A stretch of 64,000 bases of DNA from JBHELB01 sp041859045 (GTDB lineage: Bacteria; Hydrogenedentota; Hydrogenedentia; Hydrogenedentales; SLHB01): assembly GCA_041859045.1 (NCBI GenBank), contig JBHELB010000033.1, positions 1-64,000 on the forward strand. The letters run 5' to 3'. Both the position numbers and the translations under genes were made by a program. Below, in pieces: positions 8,456 to 17,563 of this stretch. Numbering within the stretch: position 1 is the first letter of the stretch; every line of letters begins with the position of its first letter. The notes beneath the pieces are model-generated. The model saw only the letters and a list, made by a program, of their open reading frames with translations. It did not search any database and was not told where the DNA came from.

Positions 8456-8829
8456 AGCAGACCCTCCTTTCGGATTGTTTCTCCTCTCTGGAATACAAGC
8501 ATTTTTCACACCCACTCCTTGCGGAAATCCCTAAGTCAATTTGTTGAAGCACTTACATATAGAAGCGGTCGAAGCGCCTCTTTTCGCGCACAAAAATTGC
8601 ATGCGAACTCATCCATGCGTGATAGCTTTATTCTCACTTGTGAGCAACTGTTGTATGGTTCGTGGTGATTCTATTCAACCGCCTGTAATATCAGATAAAT
8701 TTCGTAGAGAGCCTCCCTTGACCACCCTCCTTATTCAAGCCAGTTGCATTTCGCGAGGCAGCGTGCCAGAGTGTCCGGGTTTGTTGGACCAATTCGGGTA
8801 ACGCACAATACGAGATAGGGGGCATTCTT
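8456..8829. other. Intergenic stretch without a recognised gene
   Basis: This 374-base divergent gap separates the OmpA-like gene from the GH172 gene. It is more AT-rich than its flanks and should hold both promoters, but I could not place a convincing sigma-70 pair on either strand. I see no RNA gene or repeat in it. Confidence 0.5.
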
Positions 8830-10107
8830 ATGGAAGGGAGTTTGTGGTACGACGAGTGCCGGGTGCGCTCGGGACGGACGAAGCGAGTGTCCAGTTGGGA
8901 CCGTACGGGCGGCAATGCGGACTGGATCGTGATCGAACCGGGCGCGACGGCAGTCTTGGCGGACATCAAAGGCCCGGGGGTAATCAATCACATCTATTTC
9001 ACGATGATTCGTCCCGCATTCACGGATTACCGCGACGCGATTCTGCGCATGTACTGGGACGATGAGCCGACGCCCAGCGTCGAGGTTCCCTTTGGCGATT
9101 TCTTCTGCGTGAGCAATTGCACCATTCGCGCGTTCGCCTCGCTCAAGATGTCGGTTAACCGTGGGGTCGGCCCGCTTCACCATAACAACGGCTACAACTG
9201 CTATTTCCAGATGCCTTTCGCCACGCGCGCACGGATTGAATTGGTTAACGAGAGCAGCCGCAAGTTCGGCGGCATTCACGGCGGCGTCTGGTATCACATC
9301 GACTATGAGGAACTCGATGCGCCACCGCCACCCGATGCAGGCCGCTTCCATGCGCAGTGGCGGCGCGAGAACCTGACCAAGCGCATAGACCCTGCCGAGA
9401 ACCAAGGGCTGAACGTAACCGGCGACGAGAATTACGTGATCCTGGAGGCGCAAGGCAAGGGACATATCGCCGGATTGCACCTGGAAGTAAACAACGTCCA
9501 GGGGGGCTGGTACGGCGAAGGCGACGACATGATCTTTATCGACGGCGATACCTGGCCGCCCTCGCAGCACGGCACCGGCACGGAAGAGATCTTTGGCGGC
9601 GGTGCGTGCCCGGATAAAGAGTACGCCGGCCCGTACACAGGTTTCCACCTTGTCGAGAACAAAGATGGCGAAATCTTCAAGGGAAAGACCGCGATGTACC
9701 GTTGGTATGTCACAGACCCGATCCGGTTTCATGAGAAGGTTCGCATGACCATTGAACATGGGCACGCGAATGATTTCGCGAACGACTACTCCAGCGTTGT
9801 CTATTGGTATCAGCTCGAACCCCACGGTCCGTTCCCGAAGCTGCCGCCCATGAAGGACCGATGGCCGCTCGCGCCTGCGGTCTTCGAGAAGGTCCACGCC
9901 ATCTACGAGGAATTCGTGAACCTTTTCACGGCGACCTCCCTGGAATTCGGCGGAAAGGGCTTGCCCGTTCCCGAGTGGCATCCGCGATCGGCCGGGTTCA
10001 TGGATAAAGGCGACGACGCCCTGCACAATGGCGACTACGATTCCGCGATCGCACTTCTGTATCAAGGACTCCAGATCGCCCGGGAAGGCGTCGCGAAGAG
10101 CGGATAG
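8830..10107 (+). CDS. GH172 (DUF2961) family glycoside hydrolase-like protein
   Basis: The 425-residue protein resembles the DUF2961 family, now glycoside hydrolase family 172, whose characterised members act on D-fructofuranosides or D-arabinofuranosides. Visible blocks are GPGVINHIYFTMIRP near residue 50, FGDFFCVSNC, the aromatic GYNCYFQMPFATRARIEL and the acidic GTGTEEIFGGGACPDKEYAGPY loop at about 246-267. It has no signal peptide, so it is predicted cytoplasmic, and carries a C-terminal helical tail. AGGGGG precedes the start. No transporter or regulator is adjacent, so the sugar substrate is unknown. Confidence 0.8.
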   Translation: MEGSLWYDECRVRSGRTKRVSSWDRTGGNADWIVIEPGATAVLADIKGPGVINHIYFTMIRPAFTDYRDAILRMYWDDEPTPSVEVPFGDFFCVSNCTIRAFASLKMSVNRGVGPLHHNNGYNCYFQMPFATRARIELVNESSRKFGGIHGGVWYHIDYEELDAPPPPDAGRFHAQWRRENLTKRIDPAENQGLNVTGDENYVILEAQGKGHIAGLHLEVNNVQGGWYGEGDDMIFIDGDTWPPSQHGTGTEEIFGGGACPDKEYAGPYTGFHLVENKDGEIFKGKTAMYRWYVTDPIRFHEKVRMTIEHGHANDFANDYSSVVYWYQLEPHGPFPKLPPMKDRWPLAPAVFEKVHAIYEEFVNLFTATSLEFGGKGLPVPEWHPRSAGFMDKGDDALHNGDYDSAIALLYQGLQIAREGVAKSG

Positions 10108-10119
10108 CCTAAACCGGTA

Positions 10120-10148
10120 TTGCCTTTTGCGGCGGCTCAGAGTATACT
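10120..10148 (+). promoter_or_regulatory. Sigma-70-type promoter for dinB
   Basis: TTGCCT (10120-10125) and TATACT (10143-10148) are separated by exactly 17 bases, 23 bases before the chosen dinB start. No LexA-type operator is obvious beside it. Confidence 0.7.
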
Positions 10149-10170
10149 GAATTTAAATGCAGGTATCGCC

Positions 10171-11373
10171 ATGAGCCGCCGCGTATTACATATCGACATG
10201 GACGCGTTTTTCGCCTCGGTCGAGCAAGTGCTGAACCCGTCGTTGAGGGGGAAGCCGCTCATCATCGGGGGGCAGAAAGGGGATCCCCGCGGCGTCGTCT
10301 CGACGGCGTCGTACGAGGCGCGGAAATACGGCATTCATTCCGCCATGCCGCTAGCCCAAGCCGTTCGGCTTTGTCCCCACGGCATTTTTATGCGCGGGAA
10401 CTTCCAGCACTACCGCGAGGCCTCGGAGAAAGTGCGCGCCGTGCTGGATACGGTGTCTCCGTTGGTCGAGGCGGCCTCGATAGACGAAGCCTATGTCGAT
10501 ATCACCGGCTCTCAGAAACTTTTCGGCGGCGACGACGCAATTGCGCGCTATATCAAAGACGAAATTCGACAGCGCACCCAGCTTCCGTGCTCAGTTGGCA
10601 TTGCCGCTAACAAGCTCGTGGCAAAGGTGGCGACGGAGTTTGCGAAACCGGACGGCTACCGGCGTGTCGAACCTGGGGGAGAGGCGGAGTTCCTCGCGCC
10701 GTTGCCCCTTGGGAAACTTCCCGGCATTGGACCTCGCACCTGTGAGACCCTTCAACGCGCGGGATTACGGACCGTCGGAGAGTTGGCCCGCTTGCCCGCA
10801 CAGAAGCTCCTTCGCTCCTTCGGTTTGGCGGGAGTAGGGCTCCAACGCGCGGCCCGGGGCAATTCGAACGCGCCGGTGCTCGTCGAGTCCATACCTAAGT
10901 CTATTGGACGCGAGACCACCTTTCCGCAAGACCTCGCGGACTGGAAACATATCGAGCAGGTGTTGACGTACCTGATGGAACGTTCGATGTTTGCCCTTCG
11001 CGAGCAGGGGATGGAGGCACGCTGCGTGACACTGAAGGTCCGTTATTCGGACTTCGAAACGATGACCTTTTCCAAGACCCTTCCCGAGCCGATATGCGTG
11101 GATACCGAGGTGGCCGAAGTGTTACGAGAACTCATTCCGAAAGGGAAGGAGCGACGGGCTCGTGTTCGGCTAATTGGAGTCTCGCTTTCCTTACTCAGCT
11201 ACAACCAGCACCAGTTATATCTGTTCGGCCGGGAACGTTCCGAACGTTGGCAACGCGTACTCGAAAGTGTGGACAAGGTTCGTGGACGTCATGGGTTTGA
11301 GGCCCTTCGTTCGGCGAAATCGATGGCATTGGGTAAAGAGGTCAAACTGGCCACCCCTAGCCTTTCCCGGTAG
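10171..11373 (+). CDS. dinB: DNA polymerase IV (Y-family)
   Basis: This is a translesion DNA polymerase lacking proofreading. The N-terminus HIDMDAFFASVEQ carries the first metal-binding aspartates and SIDEAYVDIT (about residue 105) supplies the remaining acidic pair. HhH-type residues follow in LGKLPGIGPRTCETL (about 180) and the little-finger domain lies after about 240. HQLYLFG near residue 350 resembles a sliding-clamp-binding motif. I chose ATG 10171 (MSRRVLHIDMD) because Pol IV proteins begin here and a promoter lies immediately upstream; the ribosome-binding site is weak. The length of 400 residues fits the family. Confidence 0.95.
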   Translation: MSRRVLHIDMDAFFASVEQVLNPSLRGKPLIIGGQKGDPRGVVSTASYEARKYGIHSAMPLAQAVRLCPHGIFMRGNFQHYREASEKVRAVLDTVSPLVEAASIDEAYVDITGSQKLFGGDDAIARYIKDEIRQRTQLPCSVGIAANKLVAKVATEFAKPDGYRRVEPGGEAEFLAPLPLGKLPGIGPRTCETLQRAGLRTVGELARLPAQKLLRSFGLAGVGLQRAARGNSNAPVLVESIPKSIGRETTFPQDLADWKHIEQVLTYLMERSMFALREQGMEARCVTLKVRYSDFETMTFSKTLPEPICVDTEVAEVLRELIPKGKERRARVRLIGVSLSLLSYNQHQLYLFGRERSERWQRVLESVDKVRGRHGFEALRSAKSMALGKEVKLATPSLSR

Positions 11374-11477
11374 AAAATGGGGTGGGGCGTTGAGCACTCG
11401 GTCGAAACCGCTGCCGCAACGCCCCTATCTTGCCGGCTGGGGGAACCGGCTATGTGGCGGGAGCTTGGAGAATTGGG

Positions 11478-11507
11478 TCCGGGGAGTTCGCAAGGAGCCT
11501 CCCCGGA
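11478..11507. terminator. Bidirectional hairpin between dinB and hcp
   Basis: TCCGGGGAG (11478-11486) pairs with CTCCCCGGA (11499-11507) between two convergent genes. No T-run is visible on either side, so termination efficiency is uncertain. Confidence 0.6.
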
Positions 11508-11522
11508 ACCGCGCGGGCGCGC

Positions 11523-12833
11523 TTACACAGCCGCCATGACCTTCTCAACGTCGGCCTTGGCGTCGGTGCCAATCGGTTGAAGCTCGAACTTGTCGACCAA
11601 GACCTTCAGCACGTTCGGGGTAACGAACGCGGGCAGCGCCGGGCCGAGCCGAATGCCCTTCACACCCAGGAAGAGCAGCGTGAGCAACACCGCCACGGCC
11701 TTCTGCTCGAACCAGGAGATCACCAGCGTCAGTGGCAGGTCGTTCACGCCGCACTTGAAGGCGTTCGCCAGCGCCAGCGCCACCTGGATCGCGCCGTAGG
11801 CATCGTTGCACTGTCCCATATCGAGCAGACGCGGCAGACCCGCCACGGTACCGTATTCATGGTCGCGGATTCGGTACTTCCCGCAACCCAGGGTCAAGAT
11901 GATGCTGTCCTGCGGCGCGCTGTACGCGAAATCGCGGAAGTAATTGCGGCCCGGCTCCGCGCCATCGCAACCGCCGATGACAAAGAACCGCTTGACCGCG
12001 CCCGACTTCACCGCTTCGACGACTTTGTCCGCCAGGCCCAAGATGGCGGTGTAATGGAAGCCGATCGTGCTCGTCTTAATCTCTGTCGGCTTAAGCGGGC
12101 CAATTTCCTTAGCGCGCTTGATCACCGCACTGAAGTCGTTCCCCGTGATGCACGTCGCGCCGGGCACCGCCGTTACGCGCGTCGTGTACAGACGGTCGAG
12201 ATAGGTGTTCACCGCCGGATTTGGAATCAGCACGCAGTTCGTCGTGGCCAGGATCGGACCGCCGAACTCCTCAAACTCGCGCAATTGACGCTGCCATGCC
12301 CCACCGTAGTTGCCTACGAGGTGTTTGTATTTGCGCAGTTCGGGGTACATGTGCGCGGGCAACATCTCCCCGTGGGTATAAATGTTGATACCCGTGCCCT
12401 CGGTTTGCTCCAAGAGGTCTTTGAGGTCGATCAGGTCATGCCCCGTAACCAAAATTCCGGGACCGGGCTGGATGCCTTCCTTGATCTCTACCGGCGACGG
12501 CGCGCCAAAGGTCTCAACGTGCCCGTCGTTGAGCATCTGCATCGTGCGCAGGTTAACCTCGCCGCACTTCAAGATGAGCCCGAGCAGCGAGTCCATATCG
12601 AAATTGACGTTCGTCACCGTCGCGAACAGGGCGTCCTCCACGAACGCATCCGCTTCGGGGTCGGTCTTGCCCAAGCGCCGGGCGTGGTGCTTATACGCCG
12701 CCATGCCTTTCAGACCATACAGCAGGATCTTCTGTAGCGACTCGATATCGGGATTCTTTCCACAGACGCCCATTTCGGTGCACGCCACGCCGCCCTTGGT
12801 CTGTTCACACTGATCGCAGTACATCTGTTGCAT
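11523..12833 (-). CDS. hcp: Hybrid cluster protein / hydroxylamine reductase (short form)
   Basis: Hcp carries a [4Fe-4S] (or [2Fe-2S]) cluster and a hybrid Fe-S-O cluster and reduces NO or hydroxylamine. The N-terminus has the proximal Cys motif C-X2-C-X8-C-X5-C (residues 6-24, CDQCEQT to GVCGK). Hybrid-cluster ligands occur in HGEMLPAH, NTTNC-like ATTNC, GATCITGN, IGGCDGAEPGRNY and LTLGCGKYR. At 436 residues it is about 110 shorter than E. coli Hcp and matches the class that lacks a segment after the first cysteines. A GGAGG site precedes the ATG, and a good promoter lies about 130 bases upstream. No hcr reductase gene is adjacent. Confidence 0.93.
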   Translation of the reverse strand: MQQMYCDQCEQTKGGVACTEMGVCGKNPDIESLQKILLYGLKGMAAYKHHARRLGKTDPEADAFVEDALFATVTNVNFDMDSLLGLILKCGEVNLRTMQMLNDGHVETFGAPSPVEIKEGIQPGPGILVTGHDLIDLKDLLEQTEGTGINIYTHGEMLPAHMYPELRKYKHLVGNYGGAWQRQLREFEEFGGPILATTNCVLIPNPAVNTYLDRLYTTRVTAVPGATCITGNDFSAVIKRAKEIGPLKPTEIKTSTIGFHYTAILGLADKVVEAVKSGAVKRFFVIGGCDGAEPGRNYFRDFAYSAPQDSIILTLGCGKYRIRDHEYGTVAGLPRLLDMGQCNDAYGAIQVALALANAFKCGVNDLPLTLVISWFEQKAVAVLLTLLFLGVKGIRLGPALPAFVTPNVLKVLVDKFELQPIGTDAKADVEKVMAAV

Positions 12834-12969
12834 CTCTACTACCTCCGTTGCGGTTGACCGCCCCCGCTACGCGCCCGCGCATCGGTCTGCGGCAGTTTCT
12901 GTCCCCCTGTCCCCGGAGACCAGGGACGTTTGGTCTATTTCTCGTTAGGCATGCGCCAAACGTAGACAT

Positions 12970-12998
12970 AATGTATCTTATTTATCGGCAAAAGTCAA
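12970..12998 (-). promoter_or_regulatory. Promoter for hcp
   Basis: On the minus strand TTGACT (12998-12993) and TACATT (12975-12970) are 17 bases apart, giving a start near 12963 and a leader of about 130 bases. The -10 region overlaps an imperfect palindrome (AGACAT/ATGTATCT) that could bind a redox or nitrosative regulator; this is speculative. I see no gene in the rest of the 12834-13201 gap. Confidence 0.6.
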
Positions 12999-13201
12999 GA
13001 GGAAAAGTTTTGCGCCAAGAATTCCAGAGCACGCCTCTTTGTTGGGCTGCGCCCCTCGCTCGCTGTCGCCTCACAGCGCTCCAAGCCCCACAACAAATGA
13101 CCTACATGAGTGAAAATGTAGTTCCTACGCATATATACTTCGTCCCGAAGTCAGGGGAGGTCCGGAGCAGGGGATTCTGAACCACTGGAAGGAAATAGGG
13201 A

Positions 13202-14806
13202 ATGGCAGGGCGAAAGCGGACAACTTTTGGATGGCGCGGGTGGATGGCAATTTCGGCGGTTCTCATGGCCTCTTGGAATGCGGCAGCCGTTACAAACACC
13301 CCGATGGGGCTGACGCGGATCGTGTGCGCCGACGCTCCTGCACAAAGTTATATGCTCTACGTGCCGGCCTCCGCTTCCGCAACAGCGAGTCCCATTCTGT
13401 ATGGCTTTGATCCAGGCGGCAACGGCTTGGGTACGGCCCAACTCTTGACCAGTGTCGCGGCAGAGAATGGGTGGATCTTAGCGGTCTCCAACAATTCGAA
13501 GAATGGTCCTTGGGCTGATATCTTCGCCGCACAAGACGCGATGATTCGCGACACCGAGGCGCGGCTGAGTCTTCATCCCACGCGCCGGTTTGCGACCGGA
13601 TTTTCTGGCGGCGCGCGAGCCTCGCTTGCATTGGCGTTCCGCTACCCGGAGAAGGTTTGCGGGGTGCTGTGTCTTGGCGCGGGCTGGCCGGTGAACACCA
13701 GTCTTGAACCAAGTACAGACCGACTTATGGTGAAAATACTGATTGGCACCCAGGACAGCAATTACCTTTACGATATCCCCAATACCCAGGGGAGACTTAC
13801 CCAAGCAGGAATCGCGTGCCGCGTGGAAACGTATAATGCGGGCCACGTATGGCCGCCGACCGCGCAGGTGGCGGCTGCAGCACGCTGGCTGAACGAAAAC
13901 GCGGAGAAGGACCTCAACGCGAATCTTCCGCCAGTGAACACAACGCTTTGGAGTTCCTTTGCGCAACTCCCCTCGCCCCCCACACATGACTCGTGGTTTA
14001 CTGGACGAAGCGATAGCCTATCCGGGGAACTCCTCGCGGACAACTTCGAGGGAGTCACGCGGCCGATCACCCGTATCGAGTGGTGGGGACTGGCCGGAAA
14101 GTACGATTCCTATGCGGGTGGGTATTGGCTTCCTGCTCCGCTGGCTTCAAACACGTATACCGTGCGTTTCTACACGGAGGCGGGGGACTTGTTTCGCGAG
14201 GAAACAGTCACGGCAACAGCCACCGAGCTTCCGGGACAGTACCTGAACAACTATCCCCTCATGCGCTTCAATGCAGCGTTTGCTTCTCCCGTAAACCTGA
14301 GCGCGGGATGGGTAAGCATTGAGCATGTCCTCTCCAGTGGTACCGTATCGCTGTGGCTTTCCTCGAATCAGGGGGATGGATTCAGCGGTGTGGACTATTA
14401 CGGAATTGGCGATTTCTTCCCCCAGACGGGAGACATGGCCTTCGCGCTCGGCACCGAACGGCTCGTGTGTGATTTCCAGGTGGACGCCGCGTGGGGTGAG
14501 CTTCCTCACCAGGTTCAGTTCTACGGAACGGCGACGGGAGACTTAGGCGAACCCGTTTCGTGGCACTGGGACTTTGGCGATGGGACGACGCTGGACGGCC
14601 AGCAGAATCCGGTGCATGAGTATCTCGATGAAGGACAGTATACGGTCACGCTGACAACGACGACACCAAACCAGACCGCGACCGCGATGCGAGGAAACTA
14701 TATTGTGGCGGCGTATTCGCTGCCGCTATTTCCAGGGTGGAACTTGCTCTGGCCACTTGGGGTCTTGGGCGGGGCAGGAGTGCTGAGGGCAATGCGTCGC
14801 CGGTAG
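13202..14806 (+). CDS. Secreted esterase-like protein with PKD domain and CTERM-like tail
   Basis: The 534-residue protein has an N-terminal signal segment (to about residue 30) and then an alpha/beta-hydrolase domain of feruloyl-esterase/PHB-depolymerase type. Its nucleophile elbow is GFSGGARASL (about 138) and the likely triad His is in NAGHVWPP (about 220). A beta-rich middle part follows, then a PKD domain (WHWDFGDGTTLDGQQNPVHEY, about 457-477). The tail LPLFPGW, a hydrophobic helix and RRR resembles CTERM sorting signals processed by exosortase- or rhombosortase-like enzymes. The substrate is unknown. A strong terminator follows. Confidence 0.75.
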   Translation: MAGRKRTTFGWRGWMAISAVLMASWNAAAVTNTPMGLTRIVCADAPAQSYMLYVPASASATASPILYGFDPGGNGLGTAQLLTSVAAENGWILAVSNNSKNGPWADIFAAQDAMIRDTEARLSLHPTRRFATGFSGGARASLALAFRYPEKVCGVLCLGAGWPVNTSLEPSTDRLMVKILIGTQDSNYLYDIPNTQGRLTQAGIACRVETYNAGHVWPPTAQVAAAARWLNENAEKDLNANLPPVNTTLWSSFAQLPSPPTHDSWFTGRSDSLSGELLADNFEGVTRPITRIEWWGLAGKYDSYAGGYWLPAPLASNTYTVRFYTEAGDLFREETVTATATELPGQYLNNYPLMRFNAAFASPVNLSAGWVSIEHVLSSGTVSLWLSSNQGDGFSGVDYYGIGDFFPQTGDMAFALGTERLVCDFQVDAAWGELPHQVQFYGTATGDLGEPVSWHWDFGDGTTLDGQQNPVHEYLDEGQYTVTLTTTTPNQTATAMRGNYIVAAYSLPLFPGWNLLWPLGVLGGAGVLRAMRRR

Positions 14807-14820
14807 TTCTGTAAAGAAAA

Positions 14821-14856
14821 ATGGGGGAAACGCTCTTCACAGAGTGCTTCCCCCAT
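14821..14856. terminator. Strong bidirectional terminator
   Basis: A 16-position stem (14821-14836 with 14841-14856; one mismatch, one G-T pair) around a TCAC loop. On the minus strand it is followed by TTTTTCTTT, a proper T-run for the E1 gene; on the plus strand by CTGCTTTT. It ends both convergent genes. Confidence 0.88.
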
Positions 14857-14873
14857 CTGCTTTTGTGGGGAGT

Positions 14874-17411
14874 TCAGCGAACACCGTACTTGGACAGCGC
14901 CAACAGTTCTGCGGCGGTGAAGTCGACGGTCGGCACGTGCCCCGGCAGCGGCTTAAGGTGCGCGTGGTAGGCATCCAAGAACCAGCCGGGCTGCGGATAG
15001 TAGTCGTCCTCCAGTTCCGCCGGAGGCACAATCCAGTTCTTCGCGCCAATCACCACAGGAGGCGCATCGAGGTAATCGAAGGCCATCTGGGTGACGTTTG
15101 ACGCGACGGTATGTAGGAAGCTGCCACGCTCGCAGGCGTCACTGGCAAGAATCAGCTTACCTGTCTTTTTCACCGAGTTCACCAGAATCTCGTAGTCGAA
15201 CGGCACGAGCGACTGACCGTCGATAAGCTCGACAGACAGGCCATATTTTTCTTCAAAGACCTTGACCGCGTCCCAGGCGCGGTAGAGTGTGGCGCCAAAG
15301 GTCAGAATCGTGAGGTCCTTACCCGGCTTGATGACATTCGGCACGCCGATGGGCAAGCGATAGTACTCTGCGGGCACGCCGGCCGGGTTGAAAATCTCCG
15401 TCGCGTCATAAAGGCGCTGACTTTCAAAGAAAACGACCGGATCGCTGCCGCTCAGCGCGGTAGCCATAAGCCCCTTCGCGGAATAGGGGGTCGCGGGGAA
15501 TACGACCTTCAGCCCCGGAATGTGCGCGCACAGCGCCGTCCAGTCCTGCGAATGTTGCGCGCCGTACTTGCTGCCCACCGACACGCGCAGCACGACCGGC
15601 ATGCGGCAGTAGCCGCCGGACATCGCCTGCCACTTGGCAAGTTGGTTGAAAAGCTCGTCGCCCGCGCGGCCCATGAAATCGCAGTACATCAGTTCCACCA
15701 CCGGGCGTCCGCCTTCCAGCGCGTAGCCAACGGACGTACCGACAATGGCCCCTTCGCTGATCGGCGAGTTAAACAGGCGGTGATAGGGCAGGGCCTCGGT
15801 CATGCCGCGGTAGACGGCAAACGCGCCGCCCCAATCGCGATTCTCTTCACCGTACGCGATGACGCGCGAGTCGTTATAAAAGTGGTGCATCAGCGCTTCA
15901 AAAACGCCGTCGCGGAAACTGACCGCCTTGCCCTCTTTGAGAATCTTTCCGTCGGCATCAAGCCCCACACGTGACTTCTTGGCGATCTGTTGAACGCGGG
16001 CGTTCTGTTCGAAAGGCATCTTCACATCGCTGGGATGCTCGAGGCCAGGCAACGTCTCCATGATCTCATTGGAGAACATAAACGTGTCGAGAGTCTGGTG
16101 CGGCCGCAGCACCATACGCGGCGAAACGGCGTCGTTCGTCGCCAAGCGGCAGGCCTTCGTGACCTTCGCCGTGGCATACGCGCGAATATTCTCGAGATCG
16201 CCGTCGGATGCGACGCCGGCCTCGACCAACTTTTCCGCAAATTCCGTCAGCGGATCGACTTTACGCCAGGCGTCGATCTCTTCCTTCTCACGGTACGAGG
16301 ACTGGTCGCTGGGTGAATGGCCGGTCTGACGATAGCAGACAACCTCGAGCAAGACCGGGCCCTTGCCCGTGGTCAGTATTTCCTTCTTGCGCTTGTACGC
16401 CTCCGCAAGCGAGAGAGGGTTATTGCCGTCCACGCACTCCGCATGCATTTTGTCGGGATTGACGCCCGCGCCGGTACGCGCCAGGCGCTCGAAGCCCATT
16501 GTCTCGCCGATGGGTTGCCCGCCCATGCCGTAGAAGTTGTTCATGAAGTTGAACAGAATAGGCACGCCGCCGCGATGATCTTCGTCCCAGAGGTTCTTGT
16601 ACTGGCCCATCGACGCGAAGCAAATGGCCTCCCATACCGGACCGCAGCCCAGGGACGCATCGCCGATGTTGGCAACGACAATCCCCTTGGCCTTCTGAAC
16701 TTTCTTGAAGAGCGCGGCGCCCGTGGCGATGTCAGCGCTGCCGCCCACGATAGCATTATTCGGGAAAATGCCGAAAGGCGTGAAAAAGGCATGCATCGAG
16801 CCGCCCATGCCCTTGTTAAACCCGGTTTCACGCCCAAAAACTTCCGCAAGAAGTCCGTAGAGCAGGTAATCGATCCCCAACTCCTCGTCGGCCTCGGTGG
16901 AGAAAAGCGCCTTGCCGTTGTCTTTCCCCGCCACACGCAGAGATGCCGTCGCGCCGCCGCTCTCAGCGATCTTCAGAATGACGCCTTCGAAATACTCGCG
17001 CATGATGGTCTCAAGGCGCGGCCCTTTCAGGTCTTCGACCGCCCTCAGGCCCTTGGCGATGATCTCGCCATGGCTGCGGTGACTGCCGTAGATGTGGTCT
17101 TCAACGTCGAGATGCAAGCATTCACCAACCGCCGCGCCTTCCTGTCCGATGGAGAGATGGGCGGGGCCGGCATGCTTGTAGGCGATTCCCTCGTATTCCC
17201 CCAGTTTCTTTATGCGGTCCAGCATGGTCTCGAATTCGCGGATAATAGCCATGTCGCGATAGATTCGAAGTAAACGCGTGGGGGAGAGGTCCGGATTGGA
17301 CTTCAACTCCTGCTTGATCGTACGGTTGTACGTGTTGACGGGAATAGAGCCCAACTCGATCGTTTCAGGTTGGCGGGCTTTTTCGGGAACTACCATCAGT
17401 TGCTTCGCCAT
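14874..17411 (-). CDS. Fused 2-oxoacid dehydrogenase E1 (alpha+beta in one chain)
   Basis: This thiamine-diphosphate enzyme should decarboxylate a 2-oxo acid (pyruvate, branched-chain or acetoin type) and pass the acyl group to a lipoyl E2. The alpha half shows REFETMLDRI, the glycine-rich GMGGSMHAFF, the TPP/Mg motif GDASLGCG (about 250) through NNFYGMGGQPIGE, and QTGHSPSDQSSYR. The beta half starts at about 485 with EENRDWGGAF, SPISEGAIVGTSVGYAL and SKYGAQHSQDW. The total is 845 residues. An insertion of about 55 residues interrupts the alpha half between AKGL and AEVFGRETG (about 120-185). No E2 or E3 gene is next to it, so the complex partner is encoded elsewhere. AAGGACG precedes the ATG. 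Confidence 0.88.
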   Translation of the reverse strand: MAKQLMVVPEKARQPETIELGSIPVNTYNRTIKQELKSNPDLSPTRLLRIYRDMAIIREFETMLDRIKKLGEYEGIAYKHAGPAHLSIGQEGAAVGECLHLDVEDHIYGSHRSHGEIIAKGLRAVEDLKGPRLETIMREYFEGVILKIAESGGATASLRVAGKDNGKALFSTEADEELGIDYLLYGLLAEVFGRETGFNKGMGGSMHAFFTPFGIFPNNAIVGGSADIATGAALFKKVQKAKGIVVANIGDASLGCGPVWEAICFASMGQYKNLWDEDHRGGVPILFNFMNNFYGMGGQPIGETMGFERLARTGAGVNPDKMHAECVDGNNPLSLAEAYKRKKEILTTGKGPVLLEVVCYRQTGHSPSDQSSYREKEEIDAWRKVDPLTEFAEKLVEAGVASDGDLENIRAYATAKVTKACRLATNDAVSPRMVLRPHQTLDTFMFSNEIMETLPGLEHPSDVKMPFEQNARVQQIAKKSRVGLDADGKILKEGKAVSFRDGVFEALMHHFYNDSRVIAYGEENRDWGGAFAVYRGMTEALPYHRLFNSPISEGAIVGTSVGYALEGGRPVVELMYCDFMGRAGDELFNQLAKWQAMSGGYCRMPVVLRVSVGSKYGAQHSQDWTALCAHIPGLKVVFPATPYSAKGLMATALSGSDPVVFFESQRLYDATEIFNPAGVPAEYYRLPIGVPNVIKPGKDLTILTFGATLYRAWDAVKVFEEKYGLSVELIDGQSLVPFDYEILVNSVKKTGKLILASDACERGSFLHTVASNVTQMAFDYLDAPPVVIGAKNWIVPPAELEDDYYPQPGWFLDAYHAHLKPLPGHVPTVDFTAAELLALSKYGVR

Positions 17412-17563
17412 GCGACTACGTCCTTACAGTTTTGACCCAAGAAGGCGGCGCACCAATCCCCAATACAGGGATTTTCGCGTGAAATGGACTCAGAGTCCTC
17501 GGAGTATAGCAAAATGCCGAATGAAAAAGCATCCGGCCCGGTGGCCACAAGACAGGAGCGGAG

